From Burhinus oedicnemus (lineage: Eukaryota; Chordata; Aves; Charadriiformes; Burhinidae): DNA of 64,000 bases. A model generated the notes under the pieces. The model did not search any database and had not been told where the DNA came from. It saw only the letters and a program-made list of their open reading frames with translations. The DNA lies in NCBI GenBank assembly GCA_008921705.1, contig VFFE01007028.1, positions 9,785-73,784 of the forward strand, read 5' to 3'. Of the stretch, positions 47,706 through 61,035 are shown piece by piece (the stretch's first letter is position 1; each line of letters begins with the position of its first letter). The translations under genes and the position numbers were made by a program.

Positions 47706-48214
47706 TTATGTGACAGAAGTGAAAAAATCTGTAACAACAGTTTTTATTAGGTCACCTAGATCATCCCTCTGTCAACACAGGATTGTTCTCTAGAATATAT
47801 TCTTCAGTGATTTTTTTCCCCCCCATTATACCCCCCGCCGCCCGCTCTTAAATACAAATTTCTAGGTCTCTTCCATTTTGCTGCTCGGCTGTGATCCTTA
47901 CAGTCTCTTCCATGCTGATATTATAAGAAATACCCCTCTGTGTGTGAAGATATGCATGTGCATCTTCCAAGCCCCAAGAGTTCATCAGAGAAGGGGCAAC
48001 AAGGGAGTTTGGAACCAGCAGGGAAGGTACTGAGAAAATGTCAGATAGCAATTTCTGTGGACCAATGTTTTTCCTCATAGATGTCTCCTGAAAGGAGACT
48101 TCAGATCAATCAAAGTTATTTTCCTTGCCCTAATGTTAATACACTACTGGTATTGTTTGGATGACCACCACCTTTTTACCAGCAGAGCACCCTGAGAACT
48201 CATCGTGGTAATGT

Positions 48215-48310
48215 TGCCTTTGTTTAAAGAAAGAGAATTGAGGCACAGAGGGATTAAGTGACTTGTCCAAGCTCCCAGTGGGTGAAATGAGTCTAGATTC
48301 CTTCCTACCT
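48215..48310 (-). mobile_element. MIR-type SINE fragment, minus strand
   Basis: GAATTGAGGCACAGAGGGAT followed by TAAGTGACTTGTCCAAGCTC matches the reverse complement of the MIR core (AACTGAGGCACAGAGAGG, TTAAGTGACTTGCCCAAGG). It is the most conserved MIR landmark in the window. The flanks are too decayed to bound precisely. Confidence 0.75.
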
Positions 48311-48994
48311 TCTAGCCCAATCCCTCAAAGCCTCTTTGGGGACTGGTTCCGTAAAACTCAACTACCAGTGAATCTGCGTAACAGAATGGTGGTCCTATAT
48401 CAATGCAGTAAGACCAGAGGAGCCCTGAGCTCAAAGAGTTCATGCAAGGAATATAAAGTCCTCATCAAATCCTGCATTGCGTAGACTTCCAGGCATTCCA
48501 ATCTGCTCTTAGCCCCCTCTCCCCTCGTGTATTGCCAGAGCGCTGGATTTATTGCCTCAGTATTGTAACATGATGGTATTTCTTCCAGGATAGGTCCTTC
48601 CCTCGTGTCAAAGTTAAATCGACAAACAGATGAAAACTGGAGCCTGCCTAGCCTCCTGAGAAGAGCTCTGACAGCTGTTGCTATTTAGTACGTGAATAGG
48701 AATGGGAGCAGAAACTACACTAGGGATGACCAGTTTACAGAGAACCATTTTATCTCCATTCTGAAATCTTGTATTTACAAATCATTTCAACAGCCAGCAG
48801 CAATTATCAGACACCCTTTCTTATCAGACTCCTTTCCTGCTACCAGTTCTTGTGCTAGAACAGACCTGAGCTAGACAGCTTCCTCCAGGGAGGCACCCTG
48901 AAACCCCTTAGCTTCAAAGGAGCATCATATCAGTGTATTAAATGGCCAAGAATACTGTCCCAGACATGACCCAGTTTGGTTAGCATTTGGGTTC

Positions 48995-48999
48995 CTGCC
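48995..48999. repeat. Target-site duplication, left copy (CTGCC)
   Basis: Direct repeat immediately before the LTR, identical to 49712-49716. Five bases is the integration footprint of ERVL-type elements. Confidence 0.9.
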
Positions 49000-49711
49000 T
49001 GTCTTGGTTTGAGGTAAAACAGGAGCAATTTTGTTCAGTAACTTTACTTTTTAGCTAGGCCTCTTCTAACTGCTGAAATTAACAGCATGTTGTGCAGAAA
49101 CTGTTCACTCTCAGAGTGACAAGACCCATGTTTATAGCTGATGCCAAGGAATGGGATGCAGAGAGGCTCTTGCTTATCCTTATTGCTGTAACAACCAAGG
49201 CCAGCCAGCTTTGTTACTTGCCCCGTTGGAGGGTCGGAAGCGGAAAAGCGTAGAGGGGTCACACCTGCGGGGAGGAGCGGACAGGACAGGTGACCCCAAA
49301 CTGACCAACAGGGTATTCCATCCCATCTGCCTCATGCTCAGTATAAAAGCTGAGGGATCAAAGAGTCAGTCTCTTTCTTCAATGGCCGGCGTCTGAGGAG
49401 GACTCTGTCTGTTCATCTGACTTTGATCCTGATCCGGAATCCAGTTCCCATCTGTCACTGAGTCCAGTCTGGGACTTCCCCAGCACCTGCTGGTGATGTG
49501 ATTGTCATCCTGGGAGCTTGATACGGTTTTGTATATTTTTCATTATTTTCTTTTTATTATTTTATTATTAATATTTCATTAAAGTAGTTTAGTTCCTTCT
49601 AAACTCTTGAGTCTCTCTTTTTCTCTCTCCTGCCTCCCTTCAAAGTGGAGCAGGAGAGAGAGAGCATCTGTCGTTCCGCCTGATTGGGCTAATCTGGCCC
49701 AAACCACGACA
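49000..49711 (+). mobile_element. Solo LTR of an avian endogenous retrovirus, probably ERVL-like
   Basis: The 712-bp unit starts TGTCTTGGTTTGAGG and ends CCCAAACCACGACA; the ends are near-perfect inverted repeats (12 of 14) with TG...CA termini. It is flanked on both sides by the 5-base direct repeat CTGCC (48995-48999 and 49712-49716), a target-site duplication. A TATA box (TATAAAAG, 49342-49349) and an ATTAAA polyadenylation signal (49578-49583) lie in the expected order, so the LTR reads on the plus strand. No internal viral region or second LTR is present, so this is a solo LTR left by recombination between paired LTRs. The 5-bp duplication is typical of class III (ERVL) elements in birds; the family assignment is inference. 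Confidence 0.92.
49342..49349 (+). promoter_or_regulatory. TATA box of the solo LTR
   Basis: TATAAAAG, about 340 bp into the LTR, marks the likely U3/R region. Transcription would start about 25-30 bp downstream and read toward higher coordinates, away from MDGA1. Confidence 0.65.
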
Positions 49712-49716
49712 CTGCC
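49712..49716. repeat. Target-site duplication, right copy (CTGCC)
   Basis: Identical to 48995-48999. Lack of divergence between the two copies is compatible with a fairly recent insertion, though five bases carry little dating information. Confidence 0.9.
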
Positions 49717-52670
49717 ATTTAATTCTATGCATTTGGTTTATAAAAGAACCTTAGCTGGCTAGTGTCAAACAGCAACCAGTTGCATGCTCAGTAGGGGAAT
49801 TACAACTGACATTCATTGCTGCGATAGTGCACATGGATGGATCCTAGACTGTGTGCTCAAAAACATGGGGCGTCTTCCGCTCTCACACTAGACACTGTAT
49901 CTCCATCACGCAGTGCAGCTCATGCAGAAATTTCCAGGCTTGCACGTCATACCTTAGCTGTGGTTTCAAAGGTACAGGAGCTGCACTGTGAGGTGCTGGC
50001 TTCAGGGAGTTGATCCTGCTGGGAGCAGTCTGCTGGCATTGCTATGCCACTTCCATGACCCGAGCTAATGTTTCCACGCAGCACCCTGCTGTTGGGCTCT
50101 CTCGGTGCTCCAGCACAGCCGTGCCGTGTGGACGTGCCCTTGGGTCACTTTCCAAAGTCATTGAGTTCCTTCAGCTCACGCCATGGCAACTCTGCAGCAT
50201 CCAGCTGCGTTTATTGAAAAAGAGGGTGATTACAAGAGGATGCAACTGACAGTCTCTAGGAGCCTGAACAGGTTAAGGGCTGGTTCAAGAAAGCCAGAGC
50301 ATGAGCAGAGCTTAGAAAGGAGTCTGAGACTGGAGATACCTCTATGGGGATTTCACTCTGCAGGAGAAAGGTACGTGCACGGGCCGGATTCAGCAAAGAA
50401 ACAGAGGATAGTGTAAGTGCATCTATGGTGAAAAAGAGTCAGCAAGGCACTTAAAAGAAGGTGAGAATCTGGGATGTAAATACCGGTTGTGTCAGATGTC
50501 TGGACCAAGCCTGGCCACCTGGCCTCCTTCTGTCCGATACCGTTAGTTTGTGCTCAGCAGAACAAGGGCTGGCCGGCTATGCAAAGACACCTGGAGCCTG
50601 CCCCGTCCTGGAAGAGAGACACCTGGCTCCCAGCCACCCTCACGCACCACAGAGCAGCCAAGGACAGGAGCTGTGAGGACCAGCCCGGGGTCTCATCCAC
50701 ACCATACCCACAGCGCTCATCCAGGACAACACAATCTTGTGCCCTGGCACAATTCATGCCCTCTCTAAGTGAACAATTTCCAACAGAGTAACACAAGTGA
50801 TTCATTCTGTCTGACAGTCTTTCACATGTAAATATTTTATATTCCTATTGAATATTTTTGGATGATTATGAATTCTTGATGTGATGAGGACCTTGCTATG
50901 TATGAGATGCAGGCAGCAGCAAGGACTTGGCAAGGAGGAAAAGCATCCAAGAATAAAAAATAAGATATCATTACAAACTACAAATTAGAAAAAGGTTGGA
51001 TAAAAACACAGGCATATATCAGTCTTCCTTCCTCCTCTGTCTGGACACTTTCAGAAACTGTCTGGAGCTCACATAAGCAGCTTTGCATGTGGATAGATGT
51101 GGAGCTGGCTGCCTCTCTCTCCTTCCCTCCCTCTCTCTCTTCTTCTGTTTTAGTTTCTTTATTCCTGTTGAAAGATGCAGTACCAACAGCCCAAGGGACT
51201 CAAGACTGAAGTCACTCCGGAGTTTCTGCTCTGTCTTCAGTTTGACTCGGTTTCTGCAGTGCACCCAGAAACCCAGACCGCACCTCTGAACCCACACAGC
51301 GAGTCTAGGTTGAAGGCAGAGAATTTCTACAAAATGTGAAAAGATTTGGACATGGCCATGATTACTTCTATACCCCTGGTATTGACAGTGGCAGTAGAAC
51401 CTTCCTGTACGAGTACCAAAATGTCTCAGAGTCAAGAGGAGCGACCTTTGCTAGGTGGCAAGAGGTGAGCTCTGTCTCAATGATCCAGTTAGTCAGAAGG
51501 ACTTGCACACGCGCAGAAGTGAAGGGGTAAAAAAAGGTAAGTCTCAGTCAAACTAGGACCGAGCTCATCAGCAGAAGCATATCCTCTTGATTTGGACTGA
51601 AATAACTAAAGGTATGAAGTACAATTAATGTCGTTTGTCCATATGTATCTGTATGTAAGCTTTGCTTCTCTTCTAACAGTCCTCCCCATGCACTAAGAAA
51701 GGGACTGGTACTGCCAATCCTTTTCATAGTGCCCTGACTGGCAACACAACGTCCATGTCTGTGGGTCACAACAAGCCAGCTGAGGCCTCATCTGCTGGCT
51801 CGGATCTAAAAGTACCTGTGCCTAAGCCTATCCAAAGGACACACAGTTTATATCTTTGGTATATGTAGCAAGATTAGGAATAATACTCTTTCCAAGGTTT
51901 CTCCGGGATCCTGTTTGCCCCTTGGCCCTGGGCCCAGCAATTGCATCTCCATAGAAGTCCAGCGGCAGAGAGCCACGCTGCTCTCTGCAGAAGAGCCATC
52001 TCTCAGAAGCCTCTAGGGAACAGCAAAGATACCTTTGCCTTATTTATGTGGTGACAGAAAAGAAGCTAGCGTTGTCTTTGCAAGAGTGGAAGCTAATTTG
52101 GACAGGCCTAAACTAAGAATTCGACACACAAAATGCTTAGCTGCCCCATGACCCGTCTTCCAGACCTGTCCACCTCTGCTCATGCATCCCTAAATAGATG
52201 TCTGCAAGAACAGATCCCCATGACTGTCTGCTCAACATGTTGCCTGCAAAGACAAATCATCCCACTGTGCACCAGGGAAACGTGGGCCACCAGCAAGGTG
52301 GAGTTCTCAGCTGAACAAGCCCAGATAAGGGTTGTACAAAGGACCCTGGTTATGTGGTCCCTGTCGTGCTGGCATCAAAGTCCTGCACTGAGCATTAGGG
52401 TTTCCATGTGTCCCCAGGGTGCAGTACACTGACTTTGCTTGAAGTGCAATTTAAGATTGATGAATTCACAGGTTTTAAATCAACTGCAAGCATCCGGGCT
52501 GGCCCCTTGATGGAGGCTATTAACTTAATGAAACTGAAAGGCTGTGAAGTCAGATAACAGACATTAGAGTCTTTATTTACCTAGAGATTTAAGGAGACCT
52601 TTCTGAGGTAGCACACGACTTCTTTTTTGAAAAGTGTAAGCTACCGCCTAACAGCACTTTCCCAGCACAT

Positions 52671-52708
<38 letters not shown>

Positions 52709-55700
52709 ACATTTGGGCTGGCAGGAAGGCACTTTGTGCTGTCAAGTGCTCGTTCCCTCTCATGTTGGCTGACAAGTGGAGCACTGTGGCAGAAGAAAGG
52801 CTTCCTTCAAAAGTACAGGTTCTGCTCCAAAGGCTGTCCAGTACCAAAGGAAGGACACCCGGGGAGCATCGGGGTCCCACACAGCTAGACCCCAAAAAAT
52901 GAAGCAGCCAGATGATTAATAGATGCTCTTGACCGGGTATATACACAAAGTCACTCAGCAGGTCAGCAGCAGGGCTGAGGGCTGAGCCCAGCTCTCTCGA
53001 CTGCTGCCCGGCTGTGCTGGGCGCCAGGCACCGCAGCTTTCCATCACACACTTCAAAAGGACAAGCCAGAACAGCTCTCCAGCTGAGTGAGCTGAGATTT
53101 AGTAGCAACTGGGATGCCCCTGCTCCCCACCTCATCGTTAATGCATACGGTGTAGCACGTGCGTGCTCATTCTGCGCACAAATGTTGCCCGTTTCAACCG
53201 CTATCTGAAGGAGTCTCTCCGATAAGCTCAAACCTTATGTTTCCTGCCTTTCCCCCGCTTCCATACACAGCTACAGTGACAGGCTGCACGGTTCGAATGC
53301 TCCGGTGGCCGCGCACGAGGCGGGAGAGGCTCAGCCATCTGGCTCACTGCTTTCGGGAGGGAGCGGGCAGCAGCAGATCAAGCACCCAGCACGTACAGCA
53401 ATCCCCAGGAGGCATCCCAGCATCACTGGCAGTACCAGGGAAAGAGCAAGGAGGACCGGAGTAGAGGGTGGACAGCAAACAGATGTAGCGACCCCCCCAC
53501 ACCCTCTCTCCTCCTCGACAGTCAGCTCAAGGAGGAGAGAGGGTGTTTGGAAAAAAAAGAAATGCACCAGCTTCAAGTCCCTGCCTTCACTGCAGCCAGT
53601 TTACGCAGGGCTGAAATCCCACCAGACTTCATGAACCGCACAGGTTTGTGATGACAGCTGTTAGGGCTATGGAGTAGCCTCCTACAAGGCAGGCAGGACG
53701 TCCTGCTGCCTAGGTAATTTGGAAGAACAATCTTAAGTGAACCACTGGTGGTTTGATGTGTTTGTAGTTATGCCTCCTTTGTTCAAAACTACCCCCTTGC
53801 TCACTCACTGAGGTGTGAGAGGGCAAATTTTTCATAGGTCACCGCTATCCTGGAAACCCCACCGCAGAGCCTGGTATACCTTGCTCAAACGTACTTGGAC
53901 TCCTCCCAGCACCAGACAGAAGGACTCTCAGAAGCATGTGATAGAGGATTTAAGTGTCAAAATAACTAAGGAGTATTAGGGAATTTATCTCAGCTAAATG
54001 ACATATGTTTCAATTTGCATGAGGCTGAGGACTATTCCATTTAAGCTCTTATGCAGATGATTTTTGCTCCTGTTCACCTAGATATAACCATGTCTTTTCA
54101 CAGAAAGTGCAGGGGTCACTTTCTGAAAGTCTTTCTATTAAATTCTTTTCACAAAAAGAAAAAAAAAGGAGCAGTTAAAGTTTACCTTTTAAACCCTTTC
54201 CAGTTTCCAGTTTTCTCCTTCTAGTGATGTAACACCTCTTTGGATTTTCCTGTGGGCTGAATGCATTAGTTAGTCTGTAGCAAAAGGACTACATTTAAAT
54301 TCCAGAATAATCTTCCATCTGCAGGAACTTGAAATCAAATATTACATCCAAGTTCTTGTTTATGGGCACAGCGGAAACACGCACACACACACATATCTAT
54401 ATAAAAAGCCAAGAATTAGTTGTTAGTATAATCAAATTCTTAACAGTGTAATCCAAGAATAATATTCCAGATTTGACTATAACAGAAAATGGAAACGTAC
54501 TTCTGTACAGAAAAAAACCCTCAATAGTAGTAATAATGTATTTTAAACTTACCAGTCTGCACTCCTTTTCCTGGTGTTATGCTTACCCTTTCACTGCTCT
54601 TCTGGGTCTTGATGGCAGTGATTTCTCTCTGGTGGGAGGGTATGGGGGTTGTCACGGTGTGTCATCAGCATCTGGAGTCCTTCACCAGGAAGAATATGAT
54701 ATCAATGTTGATGGTTTCTTCTTCCTCACTCTAGGGTCCTGTTGGGGTATTTTTTATATGTCAGCTTTTACACCTTGGTCTTCCTTCATCAGTCTGCAAC
54801 CCCACATTACGTCTGAATTTATTATGTATGGTGCATTTTACATATACTAGATACTTGTTCCTTGTTCTCTTTGTTGCCCAGAATAACTGCTTTTGTCCAG
54901 CTCCAGGACATTTGTCCAGCTGCATTTCTTTAACTGGCTGTTGCTGAGTTGTTTATAGCCATGCGTCTTCCAATGCCAGCCTGTGCCCCATGTCTTGCCA
55001 GCCCATACCTGTACTCTTCTAAACCTCATCCCGTGCCCCCGCTTCCCAAGCCCTGTTGTCAAACCAGACTTAGATTTCTCTGTGCTACTTCGTGACATTA
55101 GAATCAGAAATACGGTTATACCATGGAAAGATACACAAAAGCAAAACAAACCGGCCATAGCTACCTGGTCAGTTAGCAAAGTTGTTGTTACAGCTAAACC
55201 AGGTAAAACAAATCCAAAGGCAAGTCAAGAAAAGCTCAGGCAGAGCAGGCCTGACAAACCTCAGCCCCGGGGTCCCTGAGACTCAGTACAAAGCCTGTGA
55301 CCTGTTACTAGCAATGGCAATATCTTATTACAGGGCTACAGGTTTGCCCAAGCTCTTTCTGGAACTTTTTATATAAAGTAACTGGACTTTCAACCAAAAG
55401 TGCAGAGCTTCATGCCTATGAAGCTGACAGAGATCCACCCTTGCTGGTGCCGTCTGGGCATTTTTTCCTTCGTATTGTTCTTCACTGTCACAAAAATTTT
55501 GAAGACTGAACACAAAGACTGGGAGCTTTTTCTTTCAAATCCCTGTGTCTCTCATTCCTCCTACCTGCTGTCTGCCACCTCTAATTAAAGTGCAAGGACC
55601 ACGTCGCGAGGATGGTGAAGTTGTATCCAGACTGCAAAATTTGTTTCCTAGCCCTGTCACCAACTTACCAACTGAGATCAGGCAAAATCACAGTCTGTGC

Positions 55701-58700
55701 CCTTTGTTTTTCCCTTTGTAAGGAAAGGATGACATTGCTTACGTATCTCTGTGGAACTTCTGGAGGAAGGACAGATAATGCACTGACCCAGATTTGCAGA
55801 TGTGTTCTGACAACTTAGACAGTGAAGGAAGTGGCTAAAACAGAGTAATTGTCTGACAAGTTTTTCATTGTTTGTGGTCCTGAGGTAGAGAAGAGAAATC
55901 CTGGGGATCATCAAATGGCAAGCTTAGGTAGTCCTCGAGGGATTATTCCCCTGCAGGGGATGGTGAAATCACAGTGATTCCCCACTTTTGCTCCCCACAT
56001 CCCTCATGTGCACAGTGCCAGGGATGGGCTGGGGATGATGACCTAATCCATGAGACCTGTGCCAGCTGAGTATGGGGAACTCCTCAGCAGTCAGGTACCC
56101 ATCCCCTCTGGCAGGACAACAGGATGGAGGAGGTCTGATAACCTTTCAGAGAAGCAGTAATAACAGCAATAAGCGGAGCCGTCTCTCTTGCAGCCTGCCT
56201 CCCAGAGCAAGAATTTCTTGCTGAGGCTCTCATCCTAATTCCCTGCTTCATGCCTCCCGGGCTGCAACTATAGAAGCGTGCCGTTGTGCTCAAAAACATT
56301 TCTAAGTGCACGGCTGCCGGCTCCATTATTAGAAAATTGTGCATTATCCACTGGTGGGTGACTTGTGTGTTAGAAGCCACCCATGGGGCCCTGTCCCCTG
56401 TGCACACAGGTTGGTGTGTGTGTTTGGTTACTAAGATCCGGCACTTTGCTTCAAGCTGCTGCAGACCACGTTTCCTCTCCATCACTGCATCATGCTGCCA
56501 ACCGCGCTGTAGCCGTAACACTGCGTACCAGAGGGCTACTTCTGCTCGTAGTTGTGCTGGTGCAGATGGATGGTAGTCTTGCAGGGTGTTGATGGATATA
56601 TCCCAGGGTGGGTGAAAGCAGAATTCAGCCATCTCATTCTCAGACACATCTCCTGCAGCAAATGCAAAAAAATACTGTAATACAAGTAATTACGTCTCCT
56701 ACATCTTACCCTTCAGCCTTGGGCATAATTAGGGACCTGGATGTAGTTCCATATCCTAAGTTAGGGTTGTAAATTTTGCCTTCTTAGTACAGCTGATAAT
56801 AGGTTCTAGAAAAAAAAAAAACCTCCACAACACAGAAATTATAACCATTTCTGCCCTGATTCCCTGCTGGGGGCTTTTTTCCCTTTTAGTTTGTGCAGAG
56901 TAAGAGAAATAGTAGACTGACTGTCACATTTCTGCTTTGGCAACCGGCCCTCTGAAGGCAGCACCCTTTCTCTTTTCCTTTCTGGCTTGGGAGATCGCTC
57001 CTTCCTGTGTCCTCTTCAGCAGTTTTCACCCTGCTTGCCAGAAACAGTCAGTTCCCTGGGTGGCCCAGTCTATCTGAAGCGGTATTACCACTGGGTGGGG
57101 GGAATGGGACCCTCTTGGCTTGAAGGCACTCTGGGCAACTGAAGGAGAACTCTGTAAAAGATAATAACCAAACCAAACCCATTATCATTTGTGAGAACAA
57201 TAATTATTAAGCCCACTGTGAACTACTCTAACCTACCCCTCCTTTCCCCAGGCTGCCTGGTTACATGTCCTAGGGGCAGAAATGCAGCTTGAAAAGGGGA
57301 GCGACCCCAAACTGAGATCAGCTGGAGTTACCTGAGCACATGCCGTGTCTGTAGGAGCAGCTGGGGGGATAGCCTTGCCCACCGGCAGCTCCCTTGGGAC
57401 TACATCCAGCTACTACAGAGAGTCAAGATCTCTGCCAGCTGCCCTGCTCAGACACCTTGGGCAAATTCAGCCCTCACCCTGTAATACCTGAGGCAGCTTT
57501 TCCGAGGTGTCACTTCTGTTTTTCCCAAGGAGAAGCCCAGAATGCTAGCTACAAGCGATCCCCAAAGAGGACTGCCTTCTCCCAGCTGTGAAGGAAAGAT
57601 CTGTGTTGCCTGCTGCTCAGGCAGGGAGGGTGACAGCCACATAGGGACTGTGCTGCCACGCACTCCTCAGAGCAGGGGAAGACCCCCAGCTTCTGGGTCT
57701 TTGAGCCGTTCTCAGCCCAGCCCCGGCCCTGCCTTCCCCACCCTCTCCACCCCTGGAGGGGGACTAGGTGGTGCCTCTCCAGCCAGGCTGGCCCTGCCCC
57801 ATGTGCGTTTAGTCTTTTCGCTCTGTCATAGCTGGATTAACCCCCCCCCGCTCAGTTGGACAAGCTGATTAGTTAAAGAACTTGTTTCATCCCTCCCTAG
57901 GGCTTTATTTGTCATCTGTCATTTTCCTCTTTATTACCACAGTAAGCCTCTGCGTCTTCAGCTCTTTCCACGCTCCCCACTCACTGTCCCCTCTGTTTCC
58001 CCTGCCACCAGCCCTTCCCAGCCTTTCCCGGCCGTGGTGAAGGAGCAGGACCTTCCCATTTGCCCCAGTGTGATATGTCCCCACATCCTTTCACCTCCTG
58101 CCTTCAGGCATTCCCTTTCACACAAGTTAATCTCCAGTTTATTCCTCCAGCACTCTGCTTTCGTGCTCCCTTCTGTTTCACCCCTCTGGGGCCACGTTGG
58201 CCCCGTGCACAGGACCACGCTTGTAGACCCTGGTGCTACTGCACATGCAAAGGCAGTTGGAGGCAGCCCATCATCTTGGGGTCTGTCCTCACCAGGCATG
58301 GTAGTCTTGGTTCAGGAGTCAAGGAGAAAGGTGTATGCAGGTAGTTGCCCTATAGAAAGCTTGTGCATTGGTGCTCACTTCTGGCCCACAGGTGCTTTGA
58401 ACCACAAAACAGAGGCTCCAGGACCTTGCAGTCCACCGGAATGAGAGGGCCTGACCTGGTAGCCTTCCTCAGCCTTTTGTAGGGCCAGCAACACCACCCC
58501 TTTGACTTCCTTACTCATCTCAGCAGTTTGAACACAGCCTTGTTTCTCCTTGTCGGCTCTGTTTAGGTTGTTGGTTACCTGGTCCTGACCATTGCTCCCT
58601 CCTCCTGCCACCTCCTCTCTCCACTATCGTCCCTCCAAGTGCCCCTGCACGTCTTTCTCCATCTCTGGGCAATACAGACAGACCTTCCAAAGAGTGGGCA

Positions 58701-58799
58701 AGTGAAATGTATCTTTAGGGAAAAAAAACCAACACAAAGAGCCTAGAATTATGCTGCCCCTGTGGCTGCCAGCAACAGCCCTGATTGCTTTGATTGTAC
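49717..58799. other. Intergenic DNA, no gene recognised
   Basis: About 9 kb without a supported exon. It contains a (CA)n microsatellite at 52673-52711, short CA repeats near 54378-54395, and small homopolymers. Frames such as 52641-53231 minus (196 codons) include a translated (CA)n tract and are not credible. Another frame, 56084-56647 minus (187 codons), shows no family signature. Confidence 0.5.
52673..52711. repeat. (CA)n microsatellite
   Basis: About 15 uninterrupted AC units (52673-52703), one G interruption, then a few more. Long enough to be length-polymorphic. Confidence 0.95.
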
Positions 58800-58970
58800 A
58801 TTGTGACCCCTTTTGCCATGCTCCATCTGTTTGTTTTTATAGTCTGTGAATTTGCAGCAGCAAAAGGACCGTGTCTTCTTATTTGTATCTACAGGGTCCC
58901 CTGTGCAATCTGCCCCAGTCCTGACCAGGGCCTTGCTCTACAGGAGAGATAAGTAAGAATAACAATGAAG
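58800..58970 (+). mobile_element. Ancient amniote interspersed repeat with AAT-rich tail, unnamed
   Basis: AAAGGACCGTGTCTTCTTAT, then TACAGGGTCCCCTGTGCAAT, CCAGTCCTGACCAGGGCCTT and a tail AAGAATAACAATG. This follows a widespread reptile/bird repeat pattern I remember (AGGGACCGTCTCT, then TGTACAGTGCCTAGCACAAT, then GGTCCTGACTGGGGC, ending in AATAATAAT). The family name is not certain. Confidence 0.45.
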
Positions 58971-60500
58971 ACTGGGAGCTGCAGCCAGCAGCACAGCCCT
59001 ACTTTGGGAGCAGAACAAGACAATTAAGGAAAGGATTTTCAAATAATCCAAATGAAGAATACAAGGGAATAAATATTTAATACTCGGTCATGCAGTTTCA
59101 TCCTCTCTAATAATCCCGAATGTTTCTACGGTGTCTTTCAGAAGGGAGCAGTGCATAAAGGGCAGATGCAAAATGTGGCTCTGACAGGCGAACATCACCC
59201 TTCTTCCCCCAGTAGGACGGCGAGTGTGCAGCTACACCCGAGACACGAGGGAGTCCTTTCACAGAGCAGCCACATCCATAACCCCATGGACCCCTGTTGG
59301 AAGGATATATTCTGCTTAAGCAGTAGCTATGGCCGTAGTTCCTAATCTTACTCCCCTTGACTCCATGGGCAAGATCATGCAGAGATTATGGATTTGTAAC
59401 ACAGTAATACGCTGTTTAAAATTAAATAAAACCAATTTGCACTTTTTGCAACACAGCGCACGTTCCCCTCTGGGGGCTTAGCAAGTACTGTGAGGAGCAG
59501 AAGAAAGTATTCTTCATGTGGACAGAGGGTGCACTGATCATATCTCTCTTGCAAAAACTCTGTATCCCCCAAACAATTTCTCTGCCCTCCTCTTTCCCAG
59601 GGACTTTCAGGTGCCAGGCTCCGTGCAGGAATTCCCAGCACAGACCAGTGCCAGCGTGATGAATACTGGTGACCAGGCTGGGTCAAAGGGGCATTGAGGA
59701 CAGTGGGAAGGGACAGACAGATTGCCGGTGGGTTGCTGTGTGTGCATGTTGGAGGATGCAGGAGCCATCGTCTGGGATACGTGCAGGTGGGAGTGTTTTG
59801 TCTGTGTGTGTGGAGAAAGGGGAGGATTTCAACATTCTGGTTTTTAAACCTTTTTCCCCTTGTGTGATTATCGGTTGCAATTATAAGCCAAAATTAACAA
59901 GCCATGCCCATGCCAGGCAGGTGATATCTGTGCACAAAAGGAGACATATATACAGTAGGGAATGGGCCACCTGCAGGGTACCTACAGCCCTCTTCCCTCT
60001 CTAAGGGCAATCTTGGCCTAGTTTTCTTCTTAGTCTAAGGCTAACTGCACACAACGGGAGGGAGAGGGGAGAACTGTTACCAACAGGCTGCATCTCTGTG
60101 TCTGAGATTACATGAGTGTATTCGGGTGTAAAGAAGTTCCAATGGCAAAGGATGGATCCAGATCAAATGTCATTCTGAGACCCAAAATGTTTATCAGGGA
60201 TGGTGTTAGCTTCCAGAGGCTTGGACAAAGGAGCTGCTCTACCACATTCCCTTCACAAGCTCTCTGGATTAGATAACCCTTTGCCATTTTCTGCAAAATC
60301 AAATGTGTGTATGGAGAAAGCACCCGCTTTGTAAGGTGTTCTTAAGGTGTTTTTCCACAACTCAGTTTCAGGTCCTGCATCCCAAGAGGAAGACAGGCTG
60401 GCATTTCAGAAAGGAATTTTCCCTTAGCAGTTTCCATGTGACCATGAGTACAACACTGCACAGTGTCAACCTTGGGAGGAGAAAGGAGCAAAATAAAGAA
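58971..60500. other. Intergenic DNA, nothing recognised
   Basis: Unique-looking sequence without exon or repeat signal. Confidence 0.5.
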
Positions 60501-61035
60501 TTGCTGAATGATCCAGGTTGGAAGTGACCTTCCAACTCCTGCTCATAAGATGGCTAACTTCAAAGCTGAGTTGAGTTACTCAAGGCCTCGTGAAGCTGAG
60601 TTTTGAGTGTCTTCAAGGATGGAGATCCCATAACCTCTCTGGGCACCCCTCTCATGACCACCCTCATGGTGAAAAATTTCTTCATTATGTCCAACTCAAA
60701 TTTCCCATGGTACAACTTGTGATGACTGCTTCGTGCCTTTTCACCTCTGGGAACAGCATCTTCACTATCAACCCTTTTAGGCTGTAGAAAACAGCAATTA
60801 GATCTCCCTTTTGCCTTCCCTACTTAAGACTAAACAAACGGAGTTCCCTCAGCCTCTCTCTGTGCACCATGTGCTGCAGCTCCCAACCATCCTGGTGGCC
60901 CTGCACTGGACTCAGTCCAGTTTGCCAAATTCTTTCTTTTACCGAGAAATCCCCGACTGGACACTGGGCACCAGATATGTGCTCATAAGTGCCAAATAGA
61001 AGGGAATAATCAGTTCTCTCAGTTTGACGGTCCGC
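60501..61035 (-). mobile_element. CR1 LINE fragment on the minus strand
   Basis: In plus-strand order: GATCCAGGTTGGAAGTGACC (the CR1 3' end reversed), TCAAGGATGGAGATCCCATA, ACCTCTCTGGGCACCCCTCT, CCACCCTCATGGTGAAAAAT, TTAGATCTCCCTTTTGCCTT, CCTCAGCCTCTCTCTGTGCA, ACTGGACACTGGGCACCAGA and AATAATCAGTTCTCTC. Each block corresponds to the reverse complement of avian CR1. It covers the end of the reverse-transcriptase frame and the 3' UTR, lacks a terminal octamer tail, and is clearly more diverged than the copy at 8161-8632. Confidence 0.88.

Larger units (their letters stand above)
47271..48994. other. Intergenic DNA around the old repeats
   Basis: Apart from the ancient repeat copy B and the MIR fragment already listed, nothing is recognised. 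A C-rich patch lies at 47817-47845. Confidence 0.5.

Noticed and set aside
52641..53231. 196-codon minus-strand frame with a (CV)n repeat
   Set aside because: Includes the translated (CA)n microsatellite, which cannot contain a stop codon in this frame and so inflates its length.
56084..56647. 187-codon minus-strand frame
   Set aside because: No conserved motif recognised, and no promoter or splice context.
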